Below, in pieces: positions 9,344-21,117 of a stretch of DNA of 64,000 nucleotides (within the stretch, counting starts at the first letter, position 1; each line of letters starts with the position of its first letter). A program made the translations under genes and the position numbers. Under the pieces are notes generated by a model, which worked only from the letters and a program-made list of their open reading frames with translations, was not told the DNA's origin and did not search any database. Origin of the DNA: Phaeovulum vinaykumarii (GTDB lineage Bacteria > Pseudomonadota > Alphaproteobacteria > Rhodobacterales > Rhodobacteraceae); NCBI RefSeq assembly GCF_900156695.1, contig NZ_FTOM01000001.1, positions 310,001-374,000 of the forward strand, written 5' to 3'.

Positions 9344-10509
9344 CACGACGCTCTCCGGCCGAGGATCTCGCCGATCTGGCCCTGGGGCCGCGTCCGTGTC
9401 AGCGCCAGAAGCGCGCCCACCGCGATGCCCGAGGCAATCACCGACGAGCCGCCATAGCTGACGAAGGGCAGCGTCATGCCCTTGGCCGGCAAAAGCCGCA
9501 CCGCAACCCCCATGTTGATCAGCGCCTGCACCCCGAAGGCCGCCGCCAGACCCGCGCCGGCCAGCCGCACGAAGGGGTCACGCTCGGCCGTCAGCCGCGC
9601 CATCGAGCGCATGACCACGGTGCAATAAAGCACGATGATGACCGCCACCAGAACAAGGCCGTATTCTTCGGCCGCGACGGCGATGATGAAGTCGGTATGG
9701 GCATCGGGCAGCGACCATTTCACCGTGCCCTCGCCCACGCCGACACCGAAGAAACCGCCCTCCTGGATGGCGTTGGTGGCATAGCCGATCTGGGTGCGCG
9801 GGTCGATGTCGGCGGACAGGAAGCCGTCGATGCGGCGGGCGAAATGCTCCGAGGAATGATAGGCGATCCAGCCGCCCATGGCCGTCAGCCCCGCGATCCC
9901 GCCCAGAAGCAGGAAGGGCGCGCCACCGACGAAATACATCACCCCCCAGGAGAACAGCACCAGCGAAGCCTGACCAAAGTCGGGTTGCAGCGCCAGAAGC
10001 AGCACCACCACCACCATGGCTCCGAACGAAATCGCGCGCCCCGGAGGGCCCGCGGGCTGCTGGGCGGCCGACATCGCCCAGGCACAGGCGACCACGAAGG
10101 CGGGCTTGAGGAATTCCGAGGGCTGCACCGAGGCAAAGCCGAAGCTGAACCAGCGCACCGCGCCCTTGCCGAAGTCGGTGCCGAAGATCGGCAGGAGCAG
10201 CAGCGACACGAAGGCCGCGCCGAAGCCGATCACCCCCAGCCTGCGCACCTGCGCCGGGCTGAGCATCGAGATCAGCACCATGACCACGATCGAGACCGCC
10301 CCGAAGACCGCCTGCCGGGTGACGTAATAGAACTGCGGCAGGCCGTTCTTCTCGGCCAGCGGCACCGAGGCGGCAAGCCCCAGCAGCAGCCCCACGCCGA
10401 ACAGCATCATCACCGCCGTCAGCGACCACCGGTCGATCGTCCGCCACCAGCGGGGCAGAATCGGGTCGCCCACGCGCGCAGGCGCTGCGCCAAAGACCAT
10501 CTCAGTCAT
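9343..10509 (-). CDS. ftsW: SEDS-family septal peptidoglycan glycosyltransferase
   Basis: A 388-residue polytopic inner-membrane protein of the SEDS family, the lipid II polymerase of the divisome that works with FtsI. About ten hydrophobic segments are visible. The late loop with [17 protein letters not shown] (near 335-355) is the SEDS signature, and the N-terminal part carries the conserved KGAVRW motif. It is the first gene of the ftsW-murG-murC-DUF2484 block, whose genes all overlap. The upstream neighbour is a divergent ldh, so this block needs its own promoter in 10510-10684. Confidence 0.93.
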   Translation of the reverse strand: MTEMVFGAAPARVGDPILPRWWRTIDRWSLTAVMMLFGVGLLLGLAASVPLAEKNGLPQFYYVTRQAVFGAVSIVVMVLISMLSPAQVRRLGVIGFGAAFVSLLLLPIFGTDFGKGAVRWFSFGFASVQPSEFLKPAFVVACAWAMSAAQQPAGPPGRAISFGAMVVVVLLLALQPDFGQASLVLFSWGVMYFVGGAPFLLLGGIAGLTAMGGWIAYHSSEHFARRIDGFLSADIDPRTQIGYATNAIQEGGFFGVGVGEGTVKWSLPDAHTDFIIAVAAEEYGLVLVAVIIVLYCTVVMRSMARLTAERDPFVRLAGAGLAAAFGVQALINMGVAVRLLPAKGMTLPFVSYGGSSVIASGIAVGALLALTRTRPQGQIGEILGRRAS

Positions 10510-10594
10510 GAAAAACCGCCGTTTGCCTCGAGAAATGTCCGTTTGCCGGATCTGTCATCAAGTTTACCTCAAGGTTGAGCATGTTTCCACATAA

Positions 10595-12763
<2,169 letters not shown>

Positions 12764-12771
<8 letters not shown>

Positions 12772-13237
12772 CGGCCGCGATTGCCATCTTGCGACGTTCA
12801 AGGCTGTCGGCCGGCCATTCCGCGCGGGTGGAATAGTAGTTTTCGAACCTGCGGACCCCTTCGGGGATCACGACCCAGGGCAGCGCGGTCGAGGTGAAGA
12901 TATGCACATCCGGCGGGCAGGCGCCGGGGGCGTCAAGCGTGCCGACCCGCACGAAGGCCAGCGCCCGTCCCGCGCCGGCGTAATGGCTGAACAGCGCCAC
13001 CCGGCAGCTGGGGCAGCGCTGCACCTCCTGCCCCTTGCCCGAGGCCGAGGGCAGGCGCACGCTCTCGAGATCCCCCTCGATCCGCAACGCCGCGGTCTCG
13101 ACAATGGCATTGAGGGCAAAGGCGCTGCCGCTCTCGCGCTGGCACCACGAACAATGGCAGCAATGCGTGAACATCGGCCGCGGCATCGCGTAATGCACCT
13201 GCCCGCAGGTGCAGCGCCCCGTCAACATGTCGTCCAT
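12764..13237 (-). CDS. GFA family zinc-binding protein
   Basis: A 157-residue protein of the GFA (glutathione-dependent formaldehyde-activating enzyme) fold. Zinc-binding cysteines are visible in the order GRCTCGQ (Cys9, Cys11), HCCHCSWCQ (Cys26-Cys32) and RCPSCR near residue 84. I use the ATG at 13237 (MDDMLTGRCTCG), with a GGGAAGAGAG purine stretch upstream; a longer frame upstream is Arg/Pro-rich and not conserved in style. Many GFA proteins do not act on formaldehyde, so no substrate is assigned. The gene lies just downstream of murD on the same strand and may be co-transcribed with it. Confidence 0.8.
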
Positions 13238-13268
13238 TCCGGCTCTCTTCCCGGGCCTGATCGGCGCG

Positions 13269-14678
13269 CTAGTCCCGCAAGGCAAGCCCCGCCTGCACCA
13301 GTTCGGTGAAATGCTCGCCCCGTTTCTCGAAGTTCGGATATTGGTCGAAACTGGCCGCTGCCGGTGCCAGAAGCACCGTCTCGCCGGGCGCGGCCTCGGC
13401 CATGGCCGCGGCCACCGCGCGGTCCATGGTTTCGCAGATTTCATGCGGAAGATCGCCCAGTTCCAGCGCGAAATCGCGGGCGGAATGTCCGATAAGGTAA
13501 ACTTTGCGCACCGCCCCCAGATGCGGTTTCAGGGCGGAAATCCCCCCCTCCTTGCCCAGCCCCCCGGCAATCCAGCGGATCCCCGAAAAGGCCTGAAGCG
13601 CCTTGGCCGCGCTGTCGACATTGGTGGCTTTCGAGTCGTTGACATAGCGCACGCCCCCGGCCTCGGCGATCAGCTGGCTGCGGTGCGGAAGGCCCGCAAA
13701 ACTGCGCAGGCCCGCCTCGATCTCGCGCGGGGCAAGCCCCAGCGCCCGGCAGGCACCCCAGGCGGCACAGGCGTTCTGGTGGTTATGCGCGCCGGGCAGG
13801 CCCGCGATCTCGCGCAGATCGACCGAGGCCACCTGACGGCCCTTGCGCCATTCCGACAGGAACCCCTTGCGCGCAAAGACCGACCAGCCCCAGTCGCCCA
13901 GCTTGCGCCCCGACGCGATGCGGATCAGCCGGTCGTCGCCCCGCCCCATCGCGGTCTGGTTGGCCAGATAGACGCCCTCGGGCTCATCGACGCCGATCAC
14001 CGCGCGGTCGGGCCCCCCTTCGGCAAAGAGCCGCCGCTTGGCCGCGAAATAGCCGCCCATGCCGCCGTGACGATCCAGATGATCGGGCGAAAGGTTGGTG
14101 AAGACGGAGACGTCCGGCGTCAGCGCACGGGCCAGATCCGTCTGATAGGAGGAAAGCTCCAGCACGACCACGTCGCCGTCGGCGGGGGGATCAAGGTCCA
14201 GCACGCCGCGCCCGATATTGCCCGCCATCTGCGCCGGCCGCCCCGCCGCGGTAAGGATATGGTGGATCAGCGCGGTCGTGGTGGATTTGCCGTTCGAGCC
14301 CGTCACCGCAACCACGCGCGGCGGTTGGTCGAAATGATCCCAGGCGCCGGTGGCAAGGGACCGAAAGAAAAGCCCGATGTCATTGTCGACCGGGATACCC
14401 GCTTCCATGGCCCGCGCCACATGGCGATTGGGCTGGGGATAAAGATGCGGAATCCCGGGCGAGACGATGAGCGCCGCGACCTCCTCCCAGACGTCAGAGC
14501 GGCCCAGATCATGGCAGATCCAGCCCTGGGCTTCGGCGCGGATGCGCGCCTCGGGACTGTCATCCCACAAAAGCGGCTCGGCCCCGCCCGCCTTGAGCGC
14601 CGCGGCCGTCGCCAGCCCCGAACGCCCGAGCCCCAGAACCGCGATGCGCTGCCCCTCGACACCCTGAACCGGAATCAT
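13269..14678 (-). CDS. murD: UDP-N-acetylmuramoyl-L-alanine--D-glutamate ligase
   Basis: A 469-residue cytoplasmic Mur ligase that adds D-glutamate to UDP-MurNAc-L-Ala. Visible are the N-terminal [16 protein letters not shown] motif, the P-loop [23 protein letters not shown] and the C-terminal [12 protein letters not shown] followed by [12 protein letters not shown], which is specific to MurD. I chose the ATG at 14678 ([10 protein letters not shown]), preceded by AGAGGTCAGGA. It is separated from mraY by a repeat-bearing 210-base gap, so it may have its own promoter. Confidence 0.95.
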   Translation of the reverse strand: MIPVQGVEGQRIAVLGLGRSGLATAAALKAGGAEPLLWDDSPEARIRAEAQGWICHDLGRSDVWEEVAALIVSPGIPHLYPQPNRHVARAMEAGIPVDNDIGLFFRSLATGAWDHFDQPPRVVAVTGSNGKSTTTALIHHILTAAGRPAQMAGNIGRGVLDLDPPADGDVVVLELSSYQTDLARALTPDVSVFTNLSPDHLDRHGGMGGYFAAKRRLFAEGGPDRAVIGVDEPEGVYLANQTAMGRGDDRLIRIASGRKLGDWGWSVFARKGFLSEWRKGRQVASVDLREIAGLPGAHNHQNACAAWGACRALGLAPREIEAGLRSFAGLPHRSQLIAEAGGVRYVNDSKATNVDSAAKALQAFSGIRWIAGGLGKEGGISALKPHLGAVRKVYLIGHSARDFALELGDLPHEICETMDRAVAAAMAEAAPGETVLLAPAAASFDQYPNFEKRGEHFTELVQAGLALRD

Positions 14679-14716
14679 TCCTGACCTCTGTTGAAGAGCG
14701 GGGGCCAGCCCCCGCA

Positions 14717-14825
14717 CCCCCGGGATATTTGAGCCAGTTCGAAGGGGAAAGCAGTTTTCTGCATACAGGTGCGGCGCGGCTGCTGGAAATGTCCCTCTTC
14801 GAGCTGGTTCAAATATCCTCGGGGG
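14717..14825. repeat. Inverted pair of a Rhodobacteraceae REP-like intergenic element
   Basis: Two near-identical arms in opposite orientation: CCCCCGGGATATTTGAGCCA and onward (14717-14743), and its near reverse complement ending AAATATCCTCGGGGG (14799-14825), about 55 bases apart. Short elements with a CCCCCGG-AGTATTT-type core are frequent between genes in this family. As RNA the pair would fold into a long stem between mraY and murD. Confidence 0.65.
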
Positions 14826-14845
14826 TGAATTTGCATGAAATGCAA

Positions 14846-14868
14846 AGAGGGGGCAGACAGCCCCCTCT
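14846..14868 (-). terminator. Possible terminator after mraY
   Basis: AGAGGGGGC and GCCCCCTCT form a perfect 9-bp stem with a 5-base loop, 22 bases past the mraY stop. On the minus strand it is followed by a weak T-rich stretch (TTTGCATTT), so it may act as partial terminator before murD. Confidence 0.45.
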
Positions 14869-14889
14869 CTTCGTCCTCAATGAAATGCC

Positions 14890-15972
14890 TCACCGGATCT
14901 TGAGCGTGGCAAGGCCAATGAGCGCCAGGATCAGAGAGATGATCCAGAACCGGATCACGATCTGCGGCTCGGCCCAGCCCTTCTTCTCGAAATGGTGGTG
15001 GATCGGCGCCATCAGGAAGACGCGCTTGCCGGTCATCTTGAAATAGCCGACCTGGATGATGACCGAGAGCGCCTCGACCACGAAGAGCCCGCCGATGATG
15101 CCCAGAACGATCTCGTGCTTGGTGCAGACCGCGATGGCGCCGATCGCACCGCCCAGCGCCAGGCTGCCGGTGTCGCCCATGAAGACCGCTGCAGGCGGCG
15201 CATTATACCACAGGAAGCCCAGGCCGCCGCCGATCAGCGCCGCGGTGAAGATGAAGATCTCGCCGGTGCCGGGCACGAAATGCACGCCCAGATATTCGGT
15301 GAAGTCGGCGCGCCCCACGACATAGGCGATCGTGCCCAGCGCCCCGGCCGCGATCATCACCGGCATGATCGCCAGCCCGTCGAGCCCGTCGGTCAGGTTG
15401 ACCGAATTCGCCGCCCCCACGATGACGAACATGGCGAAGGGGATGAAGCCCAGCCCCAGCGGGATCAGCAGATCCTTGAACACCGGCAAGGCCAGCTGGT
15501 TCGACAGCGCCGGCGGATGCGCCCAGGCCGCCAGCACCGAGGCCAGCGCCGCGATCAGCAGGCCCAGGAGCATTCGCACCCGCGAGGACACGCCGCGCGT
15601 ATTCTGCTTGGAGACCTTGGCGTAATCGTCAGCGAAACCGATGGCGGCAAAGCCCAGCGTCACCCCCAGCACGATCCAGACGAAGGGATTGTCGAGCCGC
15701 GCCCAGAGCAGCGTCGAGACCGTCAGCGCCGACAGGATCAGCAAGCCCCCCATCGTCGGCGTGCCGGCCTTGGCCTGATGCGTCGCGGGCCCGTCATCGC
15801 GGATGGGCTGGCCCTTGCCCTGCTTGCGCCGCAGCACATTGATCAGCGGCCGGCCGAACATGAAGCCGAAGACCAGCGCGGTCAGGAACGCGCCGCCTGC
15901 CCGAAAGCTGATGTATTTGAACAGGTTGAAGATATCGCCCCCGTCCGAAAGGCCGGTCAACCAATAGAGCAT
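14890..15972 (-). CDS. mraY: Phospho-N-acetylmuramoyl-pentapeptide-transferase
   Basis: A 360-residue polytopic membrane enzyme that transfers phospho-MurNAc-pentapeptide to undecaprenyl phosphate, forming lipid I. Diagnostic segments are [10 protein letters not shown] near 75-85, the catalytic FADDYAKV near 117-124, the [14 protein letters not shown] loop and [13 protein letters not shown] near the C-terminus. The ATG at 15972 gives the family's usual length of 360 and has AAGGGGG eight bases upstream; a GTG three codons earlier would place the start inside that site. Confidence 0.95.
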   Translation of the reverse strand: MLYWLTGLSDGGDIFNLFKYISFRAGGAFLTALVFGFMFGRPLINVLRRKQGKGQPIRDDGPATHQAKAGTPTMGGLLILSALTVSTLLWARLDNPFVWIVLGVTLGFAAIGFADDYAKVSKQNTRGVSSRVRMLLGLLIAALASVLAAWAHPPALSNQLALPVFKDLLIPLGLGFIPFAMFVIVGAANSVNLTDGLDGLAIMPVMIAAGALGTIAYVVGRADFTEYLGVHFVPGTGEIFIFTAALIGGGLGFLWYNAPPAAVFMGDTGSLALGGAIGAIAVCTKHEIVLGIIGGLFVVEALSVIIQVGYFKMTGKRVFLMAPIHHHFEKKGWAEPQIVIRFWIISLILALIGLATLKIR

Positions 15973-15993
15973 TCCTCGCACCCCCTTCGCGGG

Positions 15994-17421
15994 TCAGACC
16001 TTGCCCTGCGCCCGCTTGCGCAGAGCCTCAACGACTATCGAGACTTTCGAGCCCTTGGAGCCCTTGACCAGGATCACGTCGCCCGCATCGGCCAGATGCA
16101 CGGCACGTTCGGCCATCTTGCGGGCGGTCTCGTGCCATTCGCCGCGCCGGCCGGGGGGCAGCACCTCCCAGAGCGCGCGCATCCGCGGCCCGACGCAATG
16201 CACCACGTCGAAGCTCTGCATCGCCGGATGATCGGCCAGCGCGGCATGCAGCGCCATCTCGTCGGGGCCCAGTTCCAGCATGTCGCCCAGGATCGCCACC
16301 CGGCGGCCATGGCGCACGCGGCCCAGCCCGTCTTGCGGCGCGGCCGCGGCCAGCACCTCGAAGGCGGCCTCCATCGAGGCGGGATTGGCGTTGAAGGCAT
16401 CGTCATAGAGATCGAAGGACAGCCCGTCGTCGAGCGTGTCGATCTGCACCCGGAAGCAGCGCCCGCGGCCGGCGGGGGGCTCCCATTGGCCCAGATCGCA
16501 CGCCACGACCGCCGGATCGAGCCCCAGCCCCTCGGCCAGCGCCAGGACGCCCAGCGCATTCATGGCGAAATGCCGCCCCGGCGTGGCGATCTTGAAGAGA
16601 ACCGGCGCGCCGGCGCGTTCGGCCTCGACCACGGTGGCGTCCTCGGCGATGCGCGACGAGACCAGCCGCCAATCGGCCCCGGCCTCGGCCCCGAAACCCA
16701 GAACCCGCGCGGCATGCCGATGCGCCGCCGCGAAAAGGATCGGCGACACCGGCAGGCCCGCCGGCACGATGGCCACGCCACCCGGCGCAAGCCCCTGAAA
16801 GATATCGGCCTTTTCCGCGGCAATCCCCTCAAGACCGTCGAAGGCCTCGAGATGCGCGGCCGCGATCGTGGTGATCAGCGCCGCATCGGGCCGGGTCAGG
16901 CGCGCCAGCGGCGCGATCTCGCCGGGGTGGTTCATCCCGATCTCGACCACGGCGAAATCGGCGCGCGGATCCAGCCGCGCCAGCGTGACCGGCACGCCCC
17001 AGTGGTTGTTGAAGCTGGCCTCGGCGGCATGGACCTTGCCATGGGGCGCCAGGACCGCGCGCAGCATCTCCTTGGTCGAGGTCTTGCCGACCGAGCCCGT
17101 CACCGCGATCACCCGCGCGGCCGCGCGCGCCCGCCCGGCAGCCCCCAGCGCCGTCAGCCCCGCCAGAACGTCCGGCACGATGACCAGCGGCGCATCGGGG
17201 GCCACGCCTTCGGGCACGCGTGACACCAGCGCACCGCCCGCCCCCGCCGCCAGCGCCTGAGCCACGAAATCATGCCCGTCGCGCACGTCCGTCAGGGCCA
17301 CGAACAGATCGCCGGGCTTCAGGCTGCGCGTGTCGATCGAGACGCCCGAGGCGGTGAAGGGCCGGCACAGCCGCCCGCCCGTGGCCCCTTCGATCTCGGA
17401 GCCTGTCCAGAGCACGGCCAT
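15994..17421 (-). CDS. murF: UDP-N-acetylmuramoyl-tripeptide--D-alanyl-D-alanine ligase
   Basis: A 475-residue cytoplasmic Mur ligase that adds D-Ala-D-Ala to complete the UDP-MurNAc-pentapeptide. The P-loop VTGSVGKTSTKEML is near 108-121, followed by SFNNHWGVPVTLA, characteristic of MurF, and DAFNANPASMEAA in the catalytic domain. Its ATG overlaps the murE stop (TGATG). The distance to mraY is 21 bases, so the run from mraZ to mraY behaves as one transcription unit. Confidence 0.95.
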   Translation of the reverse strand: MAVLWTGSEIEGATGGRLCRPFTASGVSIDTRSLKPGDLFVALTDVRDGHDFVAQALAAGAGGALVSRVPEGVAPDAPLVIVPDVLAGLTALGAAGRARAAARVIAVTGSVGKTSTKEMLRAVLAPHGKVHAAEASFNNHWGVPVTLARLDPRADFAVVEIGMNHPGEIAPLARLTRPDAALITTIAAAHLEAFDGLEGIAAEKADIFQGLAPGGVAIVPAGLPVSPILFAAAHRHAARVLGFGAEAGADWRLVSSRIAEDATVVEAERAGAPVLFKIATPGRHFAMNALGVLALAEGLGLDPAVVACDLGQWEPPAGRGRCFRVQIDTLDDGLSFDLYDDAFNANPASMEAAFEVLAAAAPQDGLGRVRHGRRVAILGDMLELGPDEMALHAALADHPAMQSFDVVHCVGPRMRALWEVLPPGRRGEWHETARKMAERAVHLADAGDVILVKGSKGSKVSIVVEALRKRAQGKV

Positions 17422-18899
17422 CAGATCGTTCCGTCCAGCGCCGCCACCGCGACCGAGGCCTGTTCGGCGTCGTCGAAGGGATAGATGTCGGTCCCGATCA
17501 CCTGGCCCGTCTCGTGGCCCTTGCCGCAGATCAGCGCCGCATCCCCCGGCCCCAGCGCATCGACCGCGCGCAGGATCGCCTCGGCGCGGTCGCCGACCTC
17601 GGTTGCCTCGGGGCAGCCCGCCATGACCGCGGCGCGGATCGCGGCGGGGTCTTCGGTGCGCGGATTGTCATCGGTGACGAAGACCACATCGGCCGTCTCG
17701 GCCGCGGCGCGCCCCATCAGCACGCGCTTGGTGGTATCGCGGTCGCCCCCCGCCCCGATCACCGCAACGATACGGCCCATCACATGCGGGCGCAGCGCCT
17801 TGACGGCGGTGGAAATCGCTTCGGGCGTGTGGGCGTAATCGACGAAGACCGTCGCGCCATTGGCCCGCGTCGCGGCCAGCTGCATGCGCCCGCGCACGGT
17901 CTCGAGCTTGGGCAGCGCGTCGAAGACCGCCTCGGCCTCGGCGCCACAGGCGATGGCCAGCCCCGCCGCCGTCAGCACGTTGCCGGCCTGGAAACCGCCG
18001 ATCAGGTTCAGCCGTTTCAGATGGACCTGCCCGCGCCAGTAGAAGCGCAGATCCTGGCCGGTGGCGTCATAGCGCTGGTGCGAGATGCGCATCTCGGCGC
18101 GGTCGGAATAGCCGACACCAAAGACCTGCTGGCCGCGCCCGCGCGCCGCCAGCGCCAGTTCCATGCCGAAATCGTCGTCGAAATTGACCACGGCCACGCC
18201 ATCCTCGGGCAGCACGCGCGTGAAGAGACCCGCCTTGGCGTCGAAATAGGCGTCGAGGCTGGGGTGATAATCCAGATGATCCTGCGACAGGTTGGTGAAG
18301 GCCGCCGCCGAGAGCCGCACCCCGTCCAGCCGGCATTGCGCCAGCCCGTGCGAGGACGCCTCCATTGCCGCATGCGTCACCCCCGCCTGCGCCATCTGCG
18401 CCAGCAGGTGATGCAGCGTGATCGGTTCGGGCGTGGTGTGCCCGGTGGGGGCGGAAAAGGCGCCCTCGACCCCGGTGGTGCCGATATTGGCGGCCTCGAA
18501 GCCCAGCGCCTGCCAGATCTGGCGGGTGAAGCTGGCCACCGAAGTCTTGCCGTTGGTGCCGGTGACGGCGACCATGGTCTGGGGCTGGGCGCCGAACCAC
18601 AGCGCCGCGGCCATGGCCAGCGTCTGGCGCGGATCCTCGGCCACCACGATCGCCACGCGGCCCGCCGCGCCGCCCGCGCGCAGGATCTCGGCGCCGCGGC
18701 GGTCGGTCAGCACGGCGGCTGCGCCCTTCTCGATGGCAGCAGGGGCGAAATCGGCGCCATGCGCACGAGTGCCGGGCAGCGCCGCGAAAAGCACGCCGGG
18801 CCGGGCCAGACGGCTGTCGACACAAAGCCCCGTGACCGCCAGCCCCGAGTCGGGCCCGGTCAGCCCCAGTTCACCCAGGGTTTTCGTCGTCTCGGCCAT
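17421..18899 (-). CDS. murE: UDP-N-acetylmuramoyl-L-alanyl-D-glutamate--2,6-diaminopimelate ligase
   Basis: A 492-residue cytoplasmic Mur ligase adding the third stem-peptide residue. The P-loop VTGTNGKTSVASF is near 112-124, and DDNPRTEDP near 405 contains the DNPR motif that selects meso-diaminopimelate over lysine. This indicates a DAP-type peptidoglycan, as expected of a Gram-negative. The catalytic-domain TPEAISTAVKALRPH segment is also visible. It overlaps murF by one base and lies 30 bases from ftsI. Confidence 0.95.
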   Translation of the reverse strand: MAETTKTLGELGLTGPDSGLAVTGLCVDSRLARPGVLFAALPGTRAHGADFAPAAIEKGAAAVLTDRRGAEILRAGGAAGRVAIVVAEDPRQTLAMAAALWFGAQPQTMVAVTGTNGKTSVASFTRQIWQALGFEAANIGTTGVEGAFSAPTGHTTPEPITLHHLLAQMAQAGVTHAAMEASSHGLAQCRLDGVRLSAAAFTNLSQDHLDYHPSLDAYFDAKAGLFTRVLPEDGVAVVNFDDDFGMELALAARGRGQQVFGVGYSDRAEMRISHQRYDATGQDLRFYWRGQVHLKRLNLIGGFQAGNVLTAAGLAIACGAEAEAVFDALPKLETVRGRMQLAATRANGATVFVDYAHTPEAISTAVKALRPHVMGRIVAVIGAGGDRDTTKRVLMGRAAAETADVVFVTDDNPRTEDPAAIRAAVMAGCPEATEVGDRAEAILRAVDALGPGDAALICGKGHETGQVIGTDIYPFDDAEQASVAVAALDGTI

Positions 18900-18929
18900 A
18901 TGTTGTGCCCTCCGCCGCGGATAGCCCCG

Positions 18930-20720
18930 TCAATTGCGGACGAGTGTTACCCCATCCAGCACTTCGGGTTCAACGCCAACCTCCGGGCGCAGCCCCAGAA
19001 GCGGCGCCGTTCGGCGGATCACCTCCGCCGCGACGGGCACCGCGGTCCAACCGGCGGTGCGGCGCGGCTCGGGGCCCGAGGTCTCGACCGGCTCGTCGAG
19101 GGTCAGGACCAGAACATATTGCGGATCATCGACCGGGAAGACCGACGCGAAGGTGGCGATCACCTTGTCGTCGTAATAGCCGCCCGTGGGCCTGGGCTTG
19201 TCGGCGGTGCCGGTCTTGCCGGCCACGCGGTAGCCGCGCACCTCGCCGAAGGAGGCGGTGCCGCGCGTCACCACCGCGCGCATCATCGCCAGCGTCTGCG
19301 CCGCGGCCTCGGGGGACACCACCTGTTCACCCGCCCCCTTCGGCTGCGCCCCATGCACCAGCGTGGGCGTGACCCGCCGCCCGCCATTGGCCAGCGTGGC
19401 ATAGGCCGCGGCCAGATGCAGCGGGCTGGCCGACAGACCGTGCCCATAGGAGATGGTCAGCGACGAGATGTCGGACCATTTGGCCGGCAGCAGCGGGCGG
19501 CCCGTGGGCGCCTCGGTCAGTTCGACCTGCGTCGGTTCGGTGAAGCCCAGCCGGGTCAGGAAGTCGCGCTGACGTTCGGGGCCGATCATCGTGGCAATGC
19601 GCGCTGTGCCGACATTCGAGGATTTGACCAGAATGTCGGTCACCGAATTCTGCGCGCCGTAACTGTGGAAGTCGTTGATCTTGAAGCGCCCCCAGACCAG
19701 CGGCCCCTTGGTCGGGATCATCGTGTCGGCCGCCACGAGGCCCAGATCCAGCGCCTGGGCGATGGCAAAGACCTTGAAGGTCGAGCCCAGCTCATAGACC
19801 CCCTGAACCGCACGGTTGAACAGCGGGCTGTCAGAGGCATCGCCCTTGAGCAGCGGTGCAGGCCGGTCGTTGGGGTCAAAGTCGGGCAAGCTGGCCATGG
19901 CCACGATCTCGCCGGTGCGGACCTCCATCAGAACGGCGGTCGCGCCCTTGGCGTTCATCATCTTCATGCCCGAATCGAGCAGATCCTCGACCGCCGATTG
20001 CACCGACAGATCGAGCGACAGCACCAGCGGCGCGCCACCATTGGCGGGATCGCGCAGCCAGCCGTCGAAGGCGCGCTCGACGCCGGCGACGCCGATCACC
20101 TCGGCCGAATGCACGCCCTCGGTGCCGAAGCGCGCGCCGCCCAGCACATGCGCGGCCAGCGGGCCGTTGGGGTAAAGACGCATCTCGCGCGGGCCGAACA
20201 GCAGGCCCGGTTCGCCGATGTCATGGACGGCCTGCATCTGCTCGGGGCTGATGCGGCGCTTGATCCACATGAACGACCGCCCGTCGGTCAGCTGCCGGGT
20301 CAGCCGGTCGGGATCGAGATCGGGAAAGATCTTCGCCAGCTCCTGCGCCGCGCGCGCCGGGTCCACCATGTCGCGGGTCTGGGCATAAAGCGAATGGGTC
20401 AGCAGGTTGGTGGCCAGAACCCGCCCGCGCCGGTCGGTGATGTCGGCGCGCTGCGCCACGATCGCGGGCCCCGAGGAGGCCAGCCGCGGCTCGACCGGCT
20501 CGGAGGCGGCCAGCGCGCCCATCTGCACCCCCACCGCCAGAAAGCCCAGACCGAAGAACCCGGCCATGACATAGAGCCGGCGCTCGGCGGATCTGCGCAG
20601 CCGCTCGGCCGAACGTTCGGCGCGCAGGCGGATGTTCTCGCGTTCGATGGCGTCGGGGTTCTCGCCGCGTTCGCGGGCGCTCAGGATGCGGGCAAGCGGG
20701 CGCAGGGGGGTGCGGATCAT
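18930..20720 (-). CDS. ftsI: Septal peptidoglycan transpeptidase (PBP3)
   Basis: A 596-residue class B penicillin-binding protein that cross-links septal peptidoglycan with FtsW. A single membrane segment lies near 52-72. The transpeptidase motifs are GSTFKVF (active-site Ser-X-X-Lys), SSNVG (SXN) and KTGTADK (KTG). The PBP dimer domain precedes them (RADITDRRGRVLATN). I start at the ATG at 20720 (MIRTPLRPLARILSARERG), which overlaps the ftsL stop by four bases; a 66-residue upstream extension would be a frame shadow of ftsL. Confidence 0.95.
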   Translation of the reverse strand: MIRTPLRPLARILSARERGENPDAIERENIRLRAERSAERLRRSAERRLYVMAGFFGLGFLAVGVQMGALAASEPVEPRLASSGPAIVAQRADITDRRGRVLATNLLTHSLYAQTRDMVDPARAAQELAKIFPDLDPDRLTRQLTDGRSFMWIKRRISPEQMQAVHDIGEPGLLFGPREMRLYPNGPLAAHVLGGARFGTEGVHSAEVIGVAGVERAFDGWLRDPANGGAPLVLSLDLSVQSAVEDLLDSGMKMMNAKGATAVLMEVRTGEIVAMASLPDFDPNDRPAPLLKGDASDSPLFNRAVQGVYELGSTFKVFAIAQALDLGLVAADTMIPTKGPLVWGRFKINDFHSYGAQNSVTDILVKSSNVGTARIATMIGPERQRDFLTRLGFTEPTQVELTEAPTGRPLLPAKWSDISSLTISYGHGLSASPLHLAAAYATLANGGRRVTPTLVHGAQPKGAGEQVVSPEAAAQTLAMMRAVVTRGTASFGEVRGYRVAGKTGTADKPRPTGGYYDDKVIATFASVFPVDDPQYVLVLTLDEPVETSGPEPRRTAGWTAVPVAAEVIRRTAPLLGLRPEVGVEPEVLDGVTLVRN

Positions 20721-21079
20721 GGCGAGACCTCCGATTGACCGGCCCCGGAAAGGGCAATGGCGTCGACCGGCACGCCCACGCCGCCCAGGCCCGGATCGGG
20801 ATAGGGCAATTGCGCCAGCGCGCCCATCTGCTCGGGCTGCATCGGCAAAAGCGCGAGACGGTCGAAATTCAGGTTCACCAGCTCGCGCAGCCGGTCGGGA
20901 CGGTTGAGATAGGCCCATTCGGCATTCAGCACGCCCAATTCCTCGCGCAAGACGATGATCTCGCGTTGCAGATCCTCCAGATCGTCCTGGGCGGCCTGGG
21001 TGCGGTAATTCTCGCGGTAGGCCCAGAAGGCCAGTCCCATCACCGAAAGCGCGGCGGTCAGATAGAGCAGATTGCGCAT
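20717..21079 (-). CDS. ftsL: Cell division protein FtsL
   Basis: A 120-residue bitopic divisome protein. One membrane segment at about 4-20 (LLYLTAALSVMGLAFWA) is followed by a heptad-like coiled coil at about 28-75, then a Pro/Gly-rich tail. Position between rsmH and ftsI and the small size make the assignment secure despite low sequence conservation. In the FtsQLB scaffold it controls FtsWI activation. The ATG at 21079 follows rsmH by 38 bases. Confidence 0.88.
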   Translation of the reverse strand: MRNLLYLTAALSVMGLAFWAYRENYRTQAAQDDLEDLQREIIVLREELGVLNAEWAYLNRPDRLRELVNLNFDRLALLPMQPEQMGALAQLPYPDPGLGGVGVPVDAIALSGAGQSEVSP

Positions 21080-21117
21080 GCGTCCCGTCTCCTCCTCGTC
21101 ATCTCATCCCACCCGGT

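Noticed and set aside
17514-20738. A 1074-residue plus-strand frame opposite murE and ftsI
   Set aside because: His/Arg/Gln-rich shadow of GC-rich coding DNA; murE and ftsI carry all family motifs.
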